This document shows, piece after piece, positions 44,207-51,569 of a stretch of 64,000 bases of DNA. Numbering within the stretch: position 1 is the first letter of the stretch; each line of letters opens with the position of its first letter. The DNA lies in contig NZ_CP089391.1 in the NCBI RefSeq assembly GCF_027594865.1, forward strand, positions 1,518,501 to 1,582,500. The letters run 5' to 3'. This stretch comes from Bradyrhizobium xenonodulans. Lineage in GTDB: Bacteria > Pseudomonadota > Alphaproteobacteria > Rhizobiales > Xanthobacteraceae. The translations under genes and the position numbers were made by a program. The notes below the pieces were generated by a model. The model ran no database searches and was not told the origin of the DNA. It saw only the letters and a program-made list of their open reading frames with translations.

Positions 44207-45077
44207 CCTTGCGCTTGTGCCTCGCCGATTCCTCCTCGACGTAAGCGAGGTTCTGGTCGTAGACGATCCGTTCTTCGCCCGCGAGTACGATGAAGCGTTT
44301 TCCGCGGGTGCGGCCGACCAGCGTCAGGCCCACTTGCCGGGCGAGATCGACGCCCCAGGCGGTGAAACCGGAGCGTGACACCAGGATCGGAATGCCCATG
44401 CGGACCGTCTTGATCACCATCTCCGAGGTAAGGCGTCCGGTGGTGTAGAGGATCTTGTCGGATGGATCGACGCCGTGGCGGTACATCCAGCCCGCGATCT
44501 TGTCGACGGCGTTGTGGCGGCCGACATCCTCGGTGTAGCAAAGCGGCTCTCCCTCTTTGCACAGCACGCAGCCATGGATTGCGCCGGCTTCGAGATAGAG
44601 CGAGGGCATGGTGTTGATGGTCTGCGTCATCTGGTACAGCCAGGAGGTGCGCAGCTCCGCCTTCGGCAGTGCGACACTCTCGACCGCCTCCAGCAGATCG
44701 CCGAAGGCCGTGCCCTGCGCGCAGCCCGAAGTCTGCGTGCGCTTCTTCAGCTTGGCTTCGAAATTGGTGTGGTGTGAGGTGCGCACGACGACGACCTGGA
44801 GGTCGTCGTCGTATTCGACCTCGGTGACCGCGTCATTATATTTCAGCATGTTCTGGTTCAGCAGGTAGCCGAGTGCCAGATATTCGGGATAGTCGCCGAT
44901 CGTCATCATGGTGACGATCTCCTGCGAATTCAAATAGAGCGTCAGTGGCCGCTCCATCGGTACCTTGATCTCGACCCTGGCGCCGGTCTGGTCGGTGCCG
45001 GTCACGCTCTGGGTGAGGCGCGGGTCGTCCGGATTGGGGACGATCAGGGGCACCGGGGCTTTGTCGATCTTCATCAT
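44187..45077 (-). CDS. fdhD: Formate dehydrogenase accessory sulfurtransferase FdhD
   Basis: 296 residues with the FdhD core ([18 protein letters not shown], the active-site loop [15 protein letters not shown], then [21 protein letters not shown] and [11 protein letters not shown]). FdhD moves sulfur from IscS to the bound cofactor and so activates formate dehydrogenase. In E. coli the loop has a CxxC pair; here only one cysteine is present in that loop. First gene of a two-gene operon with mobA and divergent from mobB-moeA-tusA. Confidence 0.93.
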   Translation of the reverse strand: MMKIDKAPVPLIVPNPDDPRLTQSVTGTDQTGARVEIKVPMERPLTLYLNSQEIVTMMTIGDYPEYLALGYLLNQNMLKYNDAVTEVEYDDDLQVVVVRTSHHTNFEAKLKKRTQTSGCAQGTAFGDLLEAVESVALPKAELRTSWLYQMTQTINTMPSLYLEAGAIHGCVLCKEGEPLCYTEDVGRHNAVDKIAGWMYRHGVDPSDKILYTTGRLTSEMVIKTVRMGIPILVSRSGFTAWGVDLARQVGLTLVGRTRGKRFIVLAGEERIVYDQNLAYVEEESARHKRKGEGGDD

Positions 45078-45171
45078 GGCCGCGACGTTAGCATGACATT
45101 CGGGTCAAGCCGATATAAGCATGCTCACGACGATGGAGAAGGCGGTTCCGGCCGCGGAGATCGAAACGGTT

Positions 45172-45699
45172 ATGAAAGTCATTGGCCTTGCAGGCTGGAG
45201 CGGTGCGGGCAAGACCACGCTGTTGACGCGGCTGATCCCGCATTTCAACGCGCAAGGCCTGCGCGTCTCCGTCATCAAGCATGCGCATCACCAGTTCGAC
45301 GTCGACGTGCCCGGCAAGGATTCCTGGCGCCATCGCGAGGCGGGCGCGGCCGAGGTGCTGGTGGCGTCGTCAAACCGCTGGGCCCTGATGCATGAGTTGC
45401 GCGGCGCCGCGGAGCCACGGTTGCCGGAACTCCTGGGCAAGCTGTCGGCCGTCGATCTCGTCGTGGTCGAGGGCTTCAAGCGCGAGCCGCATCGCAAGAT
45501 CGAGGTGCATCGCGCCGCCAACGCCAAGCCGCTGCTGTTTCCCGATGATCCCGGGATAGCCGGCATCGCGACCGACGCCGCCATTGAAACACGGCTGCCG
45601 ACCGTCCATCTCGATGACATCGAGGCTGCTGCGGCGCTGCTGCTGCGCGCAGCGATGCCGGTCGAGGAAGCCGTGGCAAAAAGCGCGGCGATGCGCTGA
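45172..45699 (+). CDS. mobB: Molybdopterin-guanine dinucleotide biosynthesis protein MobB
   Basis: 175 residues from the ATG at 45172, chosen because it puts the P-loop (MKVIGLAGWSGAGKTTLL) at the N-terminus as in E. coli MobB; the frame is open to 45121. VIKHAHHQFDVDVPGKDSWRHREAGA and LVVVEGFKREPHRKIEVHR are MobB signatures. MobB is a GTP-binding partner that helps MobA. It is followed by moeA after nine bases. Confidence 0.9.
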   Translation: MKVIGLAGWSGAGKTTLLTRLIPHFNAQGLRVSVIKHAHHQFDVDVPGKDSWRHREAGAAEVLVASSNRWALMHELRGAAEPRLPELLGKLSAVDLVVVEGFKREPHRKIEVHRAANAKPLLFPDDPGIAGIATDAAIETRLPTVHLDDIEAAAALLLRAAMPVEEAVAKSAAMR

Positions 45700-45708
45700 C
45701 GAGGCACC

Positions 45709-46965
45709 ATGGCGCAACTGTCGGACGATTGTTTTGCCTTCGGCGGACCGATGATGTCGGTCGACGAGGCCGTTGGCCTGATCACGGCGCGCGTGAGTGC
45801 GATTGCCGATCTCGAGACCGTGGGGCTCGTCGATGCGGACGGCCGCGTGCTGGCGGGCGACATTGCTGCGCCGCTTCCGCTGCCGCCTTTCACCAACTCG
45901 GCTGTTGACGGTTATGCGGTGCGCAATGCCGACCTTCCGGACAGCGCGGAACAAGCGTTGCCGCTCGACGGCCGTATCCAGGCCGGCGGACTTGCCCGGA
46001 CCGCGATCAAGCCCGGTCACACCGCGCGCATCTTCACGGGGGCGCCGATGCCGCCGGAGGCCGAGACCGTCTTCATGCAGGAAGATGTCCGCCTCAATGA
46101 AGCCGGCGAAATCGTGCTGCCGCCCGGCCTGAAGCCAGGCGCGAATGTCCGCCCTGCGGGCGAGGACATTCCCCAAGGACACGTTGCGCTACGTGCTGGC
46201 CAGCGCTTGCAGCCGCAGCATGTCGCGCTTGCTGCAGCGTTCGGCCTTGTCAGGCTCGACGTCGTCAGGCGCATTCGCGTCGCGGTGTTCTCGACGGGTG
46301 ACGAGCTTGCATCGCCCGGCGGGCCGCGGGCGGCCTCGCAGCTCTTCGACTCCAACCGCTTCATGCTGATGGCAATGCTGCGCCGGCTCGGCTGCGAGGT
46401 CAGCGATCTCGGCATCCTGCGCGACGAGCGCAGCTCGCTCGCGGATGGCTTGAAGCAGGTCGCAGGCGGCCACGATCTGATCCTCACGACCGGCGGCGTC
46501 TCGACCGGCGAGGAGGATCACGTCAAGGCCGCGGTCGAAAGCATCGGCTCGCTGGTGCTGTGGCGAATGGCGATCAAGCCGGGCCGTCCCGTGGCGATGG
46601 GCATCATCGATGGCACGCCGCTGATTGGATTGCCCGGCAATCCCGTCGCGAGTTTCGTCACCTTCGTCCATGTGGTGCGGCCAACGGTGCTGGCGTTGGC
46701 CGGCGGTCTGCCCGAACCGCTGTTGCCGATCCCGGTGCGCGCGGCGTTCACCTACAAGAAGAAGGCCGGCCGCCGCGAATATGTTCGCACCTCGTTGCGG
46801 CGCGCCGAGGACGGCACATTGGAGGCGGTCAAGTTCCCGCGCGAAGGCGCCGGGCTGTTGTCGTCGCTGGTGGAGACTGACGGTCTCGTCGAACTCGCCG
46901 AAGGCATCACGAATGTCGAGCCGGGGCAAAGTGTAGGTTTCTTGTCCTATGCGAATTTGCTCTGA
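45709..46965 (+). CDS. moeA: Molybdopterin molybdotransferase MoeA
   Basis: 418 residues, full length, with canonical motifs: PPFTNSAVDGYAVRNAD, RIFTGAPMPPEAETV, AVFSTGDELASPG, LTTGGVSTGEEDHVK and LPGNPVASFVTF. It inserts molybdate (or tungstate) into adenylyl-molybdopterin. It is the most standard of three MoeA-type proteins in this window and lies between mobB and tusA in a plus-strand operon. Confidence 0.93.
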   Translation: MAQLSDDCFAFGGPMMSVDEAVGLITARVSAIADLETVGLVDADGRVLAGDIAAPLPLPPFTNSAVDGYAVRNADLPDSAEQALPLDGRIQAGGLARTAIKPGHTARIFTGAPMPPEAETVFMQEDVRLNEAGEIVLPPGLKPGANVRPAGEDIPQGHVALRAGQRLQPQHVALAAAFGLVRLDVVRRIRVAVFSTGDELASPGGPRAASQLFDSNRFMLMAMLRRLGCEVSDLGILRDERSSLADGLKQVAGGHDLILTTGGVSTGEEDHVKAAVESIGSLVLWRMAIKPGRPVAMGIIDGTPLIGLPGNPVASFVTFVHVVRPTVLALAGGLPEPLLPIPVRAAFTYKKKAGRREYVRTSLRRAEDGTLEAVKFPREGAGLLSSLVETDGLVELAEGITNVEPGQSVGFLSYANLL

Positions 46966-47010
46966 CGCCCGCGCGTTGACGCCATTGATCCCTCCCGCCA
47001 TGTTGCGCCC

Positions 47011-47274
47011 ATGACCAGAACGACGCTCGATCTCACCGGGCTGAAATGCCCGTTGCCCGCCCTGAAGACGCGCAAGGCGCTAAAACCATTGCAGCCCGGC
47101 GATCAGCTTGAAGTGCACTGTACGGATCCGTTGTCCGTGATTGACATTCCGAACCTGATCCGCGAGACGGGCGACACGGTGGAGATCACCGAGCGCAACG
47201 GGGCGCGCATCGTGTTCTTGATAGAAAAGATCGATGGTTCGATAGAGAAAACCAATGGTGCGCTGCGCACGTAG
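47011..47274 (+). CDS. tusA: TusA-like sulfurtransferase
   Basis: 87 residues with the TusA active-site motif LDLTGLKCPLPALKTRKAL (Cys in CPxP) and SVIDIPNLIRETGD. TusA-type proteins carry persulfide sulfur. Placed after moeA and near fdhD, it probably supplies sulfur for cofactor activation of formate dehydrogenase; that link is inference from context. The start has only a weak ribosome site. Confidence 0.88.
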   Translation: MTRTTLDLTGLKCPLPALKTRKALKPLQPGDQLEVHCTDPLSVIDIPNLIRETGDTVEITERNGARIVFLIEKIDGSIEKTNGALRT

Positions 47275-47595
47275 CACGCGGTCACTCGGCTGATACCTAC
47301 CTTTTATCTATCGACATCCATCAAGGCTTCTGCCCCAATTGACTTTCTCCGTGCAGGCGCGGAGGTTCAGTCGTGTCTGCGATACGCGAATGAACGGGCC
47401 ACACTCACGAAGCCTGCGCGATGTATCGGCATGAGACCCCGCTTCAGGGGTTAACGACTCGGATGCGCGTGACGATCCTGGCGCGCGTCGAATGATTGTG
47501 CGGAGCAGCAGGGACCGTTGGCTGCACTGCAACGGGCTGAGGAACAGGATCGTAGCGGCAGGCTGCTCAGAAGGGCGGCTGCAGGGGAGGACTGA
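47275..47595. other. Gene-free upstream region of the antiporter gene
   Basis: About 320 bases. It must hold the promoter of the antiporter gene, whose ribosome site GGGGAGGA lies just before its ATG. A small stem (CCCC-GCTTCA-GGGG) near 47440 is present. No gene and no clear operator are seen. Confidence 0.5.
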
Positions 47596-49251
47596 ATGAC
47601 GACAGTTGAAAGCGCTGGGAAACTTTCGGGCGCAGGCGCGGGAATTTTTGATCGCGAGCACACGATCGCCAAGGCTGGCTTCAACCGCTGGCTGGTGCCG
47701 CCGGCGGCACTCTGCATCCATCTGTGCATCGGCATGGCCTACGGTTTCTCGGTGTTCTGGCTGCCGCTGTCGCGCGCGATCGGGATCACCCAAACCAAGG
47801 CATGTCCGGACATGTCGCTGTGGCAGGAGCTCTTCACCACGACCTGCGACTGGAAGGTCGCCAGCCTCGGCTGGATGTACACGCTGTTCTTTGTCTTGCT
47901 CGGCGTCTCCGCCGCGATCTGGGGCGGCTGGCTCGAGCGCGCCGGTCCGCGCAAGGCGGGCGCTGTCGCCGCCTGCTGCTGGGGCGGCGGTCTTCTGATC
48001 GGCGCTTTCGGCGTCTACGTCCACCAGCTCTGGATCATGTGGCTCGGCGCCGGCGTGATCGGTGGCGTGGGACTTGGACTCGGCTACATCTCCCCGGTGT
48101 CGACCTTGATCAAATGGTTTCCGGATCGCCGCGGCATGGCGACCGGCATGGCCATCATGGGATTTGGCGGCGGTGCCATGATTGGCGCGCCGCTGGCTAA
48201 TCTCCTGATGAACTACTTCAAGACGCCAACGTCGGTCGGCGTCTGGGAGACTTTCGTCACGATGGGGGTGATCTACTTCGTCTTCATGATGATCGGCGCT
48301 TTCGCCTATCGCGTGACCCCGGCCGGTTGGCAGCCCGAAGGCTGGACCCCACCGAGCGAGAAGAAGTCGATGATCACCGAGCACCATGTGCACCTCAACA
48401 ACGCGCACAAGACGCCGCAGTTCTGGCTGATCTGGTGGGTGCTCTGCTTGAACGTCTCTGCGGGTATCGGCGTGATTGGTATGGCCTCGCCGATGCTCCA
48501 GGAGATCTTCGCGGGCAAGTTGATCGGGCATCCGGAACTGACCTTCAGCCAGCTTTCGGTTGAGCAGAAGGCGGCGATCGCTGCGATCGCTGCGGGCTTC
48601 GCCGGCCTGCTGTCATTGTTCAACATCGGCGGCCGGTTCTTCTGGGCGTCGATGTCGGACCTCATGGGTCGCAAGAACACCTACTACACGTTCTTCATCC
48701 TCGGTATTGCGCTCTATGCGCTGGCGCCGACCTTCGCGGCGATGGGCTCGAAGCTGCTGTTCGTGCTCGGCTTCGGTATCATCCTGTCGATGTATGGCGG
48801 CGGCTTCGCGACCGTGCCTGCCTATCTCGCTGACATGTTTGGCACGCAGTTCGTCGGCGCCATTCACGGCCGGCTGCTGACGGCGTGGTCCACGGCCGGC
48901 ATCATCGGCCCGGTCGTGGTGAACTACATTCGCGAGTTCCAGCTCGCGGCCGGCGTTCCGCGCGACCAGCTCTACAACACCACCATGTACATTCTCTGCG
49001 CCATGCTGATCGCGGGCCTGATCTGCAACTACCTGATCAAGCCGGTCGATCCGAAGTGGAACATGAGCAATGAGGAGGTCGCCAAGCTCCAGGCGGCGAG
49101 TGCCAAGACCGAAGCGGGCATCCAGCACGGTTCCTTCGGCATCGGCAAGGGCGGCCTGGATGTGTGGGCCGCGCTGTTCTGGGCCTTCGTCGGTGTTCCG
49201 TTGGCATGGGGTGTGTACAAGACGCTCGAGAGCGCGGTGAAGATCTTCTGA
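47596..49251 (+). CDS. oxlT: Oxalate/formate antiporter family MFS transporter (OxlT-like)
   Basis: 551 residues, about 12 membrane helices, OFA subfamily of MFS: NRWLVPPAALCIHLCIGMAYGFSVFWLPLSRA, MGFGGGAMIGAPLAN and RLLTAWSTAGIIGPVVVNYIRE. A longer loop (CPDMSLWQELFTTTCDW) between helices 1 and 2 has two Cys. OxlT proteins exchange oxalate for formate at the inner membrane. The formate dehydrogenase genes start 600 bases downstream, so this transporter probably provides or removes formate. Substrate is inferred. Confidence 0.88.
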   Translation: MTTVESAGKLSGAGAGIFDREHTIAKAGFNRWLVPPAALCIHLCIGMAYGFSVFWLPLSRAIGITQTKACPDMSLWQELFTTTCDWKVASLGWMYTLFFVLLGVSAAIWGGWLERAGPRKAGAVAACCWGGGLLIGAFGVYVHQLWIMWLGAGVIGGVGLGLGYISPVSTLIKWFPDRRGMATGMAIMGFGGGAMIGAPLANLLMNYFKTPTSVGVWETFVTMGVIYFVFMMIGAFAYRVTPAGWQPEGWTPPSEKKSMITEHHVHLNNAHKTPQFWLIWWVLCLNVSAGIGVIGMASPMLQEIFAGKLIGHPELTFSQLSVEQKAAIAAIAAGFAGLLSLFNIGGRFFWASMSDLMGRKNTYYTFFILGIALYALAPTFAAMGSKLLFVLGFGIILSMYGGGFATVPAYLADMFGTQFVGAIHGRLLTAWSTAGIIGPVVVNYIREFQLAAGVPRDQLYNTTMYILCAMLIAGLICNYLIKPVDPKWNMSNEEVAKLQAASAKTEAGIQHGSFGIGKGGLDVWAALFWAFVGVPLAWGVYKTLESAVKIF

Positions 49252-49266
49252 TCGCAAATCCACATC

Positions 49267-49293
49267 GTCGCGGGATGCTCGGCATCCCGCGAC
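49267..49293 (+). terminator. Rho-independent-type terminator after the antiporter gene
   Basis: GTCGCGGGATGC, loop TCG, GCATCCCGCGAC: a perfect 12-pair stem 15 bases after the stop codon, followed shortly by CGTCTTT. Confidence 0.8.
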
Positions 49294-49328
49294 GCTCGTC
49301 TTTCAAGAATGGGATCTAGGGGATTCTT

Positions 49329-49610
49329 ATGCTTCGCACCCGTATCTGCCTTGCCGTCATGCTGCTGGCCGCAAGCGTTCATATCGCGTCGGCTCAAACC
49401 GCGGCGGCACCTGCCACCACCACACCTGCCACGACGACCGAAACCAAGCCGGGCAAGATCAAGCTCACCATGCAGAAGCTGAAGGACATGAAGGCCAAGT
49501 GGGCGGCCAACAAGCCCAAGCTGAAGGCGTGCCGCAGCGAGGTGAAGTCCAAGGGCCTCGCCGGTGACGACCGCTGGTTCTACATCGAAGAATGCATGAA
49601 CAAGAGCTGA
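49329..49610 (+). CDS. Small secreted PsiF-like protein
   Basis: 93 residues with a signal peptide (MLRTRICLAVMLLAASVHIASAQ), then an Ala/Thr-rich stretch and a Lys-rich helix. The C-terminus has KACRSEVKSKGLAGDDRWFYIEEC, which is like the PsiF repeat (two cysteines about 24 residues apart, KGL-GD core). PsiF proteins are small periplasmic proteins of unknown function, first seen under phosphate starvation. Confidence 0.75.
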   Translation: MLRTRICLAVMLLAASVHIASAQTAAAPATTTPATTTETKPGKIKLTMQKLKDMKAKWAANKPKLKACRSEVKSKGLAGDDRWFYIEECMNKS

Positions 49611-49703
49611 GGCGAGGTTCCGCCCGGCGTTTGCGTGAGGGGCGTGGCAGGGCGGCTGCCTGCCCCCTAAATCATTATAGAGACGTTCTAAATTTGCTTG
49701 CCC

Positions 49704-49719
49704 CTCTGGTATACCAGAG
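49704..49719. promoter_or_regulatory. Perfect 16-base palindrome upstream of formate dehydrogenase
   Basis: CTCTGGTATACCAGAG lies about 140 bases before the fdhB start, in the 249-base gap after the PsiF-like gene. TGGTATACCA is the kind of site bound by GntR-family dimers, and the core GTATAC is also in the palindrome at 55697-55708. It is probably an operator for the formate dehydrogenase operon; which regulator binds is unknown. Confidence 0.5.
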
Positions 49720-49859
49720 ACTAGAGTTGAGCGGAATGAGGCTCGATTCACGGGACGCGGAAGCACGCGGTTCCACCGATTGAGCCTGGAAATGAGGGCG
49801 GATCGCGATGGCGATCCCGCCTGAGATCATCGCGGGTTTAAGGAGAACGCGACGTTTCC

Positions 49860-51569
49860 ATGAGCAGCAACGACGACGTTCACAAGGTCAGAGAATTCGA
49901 GCATCCGGGCGAGGGGCGCAGGCGCGCCAAGGCCACGCCCAAGGGGCGGCAGGTCGATCCGACCGCCGCGCACGAGATCGAGCAATTGCTCGGCGACAGG
50001 CCGCGGCGGCGCGATCTGCTGATCGAATATCTCCACCTGATCCAGGACAAATATCACCAGATCTCGGCTGCGCATCTGGCTGCGCTTGCCGACGAGATGA
50101 AGCTTGCCTTCGCCGAGGTGTTCGAGACCGCGACCTTCTACGCGCATTTCGACGTGGTGAAGGAAGGCGAGCCTGATATCGCGCCGCTGACGATCCGCGT
50201 CTGCGATTCGCTGACCTGCGCGATGCTCGGCGGCGAGAAGCTGCTCGCGGATCTGCAAGACGCCGCGGGTCCCGGCATCCGCGTCGTACGGGCGCCCTGC
50301 GTCGGCCGCTGCGACACCGCGCCGGCCGCCGAAGTCGGACATAATTTCGTCGACCACGCGACGATCGCCAATGTGATGGCGGCCGCGAAGGCCGGCGACA
50401 CCCACGCGCATCTGCCCAAATATGTCGACTACGACGCTTATGTCGCCGGTGGCGGCTACAAGCTGCTGGGTCGCCTGCGCTCCGGCGAATTGTCAAAAGA
50501 CGATCTGCTGAAGGGGCTCGACGACGCCGCGCTGCGCGGCCTCGGCGGTGCGGGCTTTCCGACGGGGCGCAAATGGTGCGCGGTGTTGGGCGAGCCCGGC
50601 CCGAGGCTGATGGCGATCAACGGCGACGAGGGCGAGCCCGGCACCTTCAAGGACCGCGTCTATCTCGAAAGCGATCCGCATCGCTTCATCGAGGGCATGC
50701 TGATCGGCGCGCATGTGGTGCAGGCTTCCGACATCTATATCTATCTGCGCGACGAATATCCGGCCTCGCGCGAGATCCTCGAACGCGAGATCGCCAAGCT
50801 TCCACCGGGCGGGCCGACGCTGCACATGCGCCGCGGCGCCGGCGCCTATATCTGCGGTGAGGAGTCCTCGCTGCTCGAAAGCATCGAAGGCAAGCGCGGC
50901 CTGCCCCGGCACAAGCCGCCTTATCCGTTCCAGGTCGGCCTGTTCGGCCTGCCGACACTGATCAACAACATCGAGACGCTGTGGTGGGTGCGCGACATCG
51001 TCGAGAAGGGCGCCGACTGGTGGAAGAGCCATGGCCGCCACGAGCGGCACGGCCTGCGCAGTTTCTCGGTCTCGGGCCGCGTGAAAAATCCCGGCATGAA
51101 GCTCGCGCCTGCGGGCATCACCGTGCGCGAGTTGATCGACGAATATTGCGGCGGCATGGCCGACGGTCATCAATTCTACGCTTACCTGCCCGGCGGTGCG
51201 TCGGGCGGCATCCTGCCGGCGTCGATGGACGACATCCCGCTCGATTTCGGCACGCTGGAGAAATACGGCTGCTTCATCGGCTCGGCCGCGATCGTGATCC
51301 TGTCGCAGAAGGACAGCGTGCGCGCGGCGGCGTTGAACCTGATGAAGTTCTTCGAGGATGAGAGCTGCGGCCAGTGTACGCCCTGCCGCGTCGGAACCCA
51401 GAAGGCGGCGCTGCTGATGCAGAAGCCGGTCTGGAACCGCGCGCTGCTGGAAGAATTGAGCCAAGCGATGCGCGATGCCTCGATCTGCGGGCTCGGACAG
51501 GCGGCATCGAATCCGCTGGCCACCGTGATCAAATATTTCCCTGACGAGTTCAAGGAAGCGGCCGAATGA
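49860..51569 (+). CDS. fdhB: NAD-dependent formate dehydrogenase beta subunit (NuoE-NuoF fusion)
   Basis: 569 residues with AAGGAGAA upstream. The N-terminal NuoE-like part carries a [2Fe-2S] site with Cys115, 120, 147 and 151. The NuoF-like part binds FMN and NAD (ALRGLGGAGFPTGRKW, then INGDEGEPGTFKDR) and has a [4Fe-4S] site in ESCGQCTPCRVGT plus ICGLGQ. This two-gene layout with fused E-F domains matches FDH1 of methylotrophs, a tungsten enzyme in Methylobacterium, not the three-gene FdsGBA set. It overlaps fdhA by ATGA. Confidence 0.93.
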   Translation: MSSNDDVHKVREFEHPGEGRRRAKATPKGRQVDPTAAHEIEQLLGDRPRRRDLLIEYLHLIQDKYHQISAAHLAALADEMKLAFAEVFETATFYAHFDVVKEGEPDIAPLTIRVCDSLTCAMLGGEKLLADLQDAAGPGIRVVRAPCVGRCDTAPAAEVGHNFVDHATIANVMAAAKAGDTHAHLPKYVDYDAYVAGGGYKLLGRLRSGELSKDDLLKGLDDAALRGLGGAGFPTGRKWCAVLGEPGPRLMAINGDEGEPGTFKDRVYLESDPHRFIEGMLIGAHVVQASDIYIYLRDEYPASREILEREIAKLPPGGPTLHMRRGAGAYICGEESSLLESIEGKRGLPRHKPPYPFQVGLFGLPTLINNIETLWWVRDIVEKGADWWKSHGRHERHGLRSFSVSGRVKNPGMKLAPAGITVRELIDEYCGGMADGHQFYAYLPGGASGGILPASMDDIPLDFGTLEKYGCFIGSAAIVILSQKDSVRAAALNLMKFFEDESCGQCTPCRVGTQKAALLMQKPVWNRALLEELSQAMRDASICGLGQAASNPLATVIKYFPDEFKEAAE

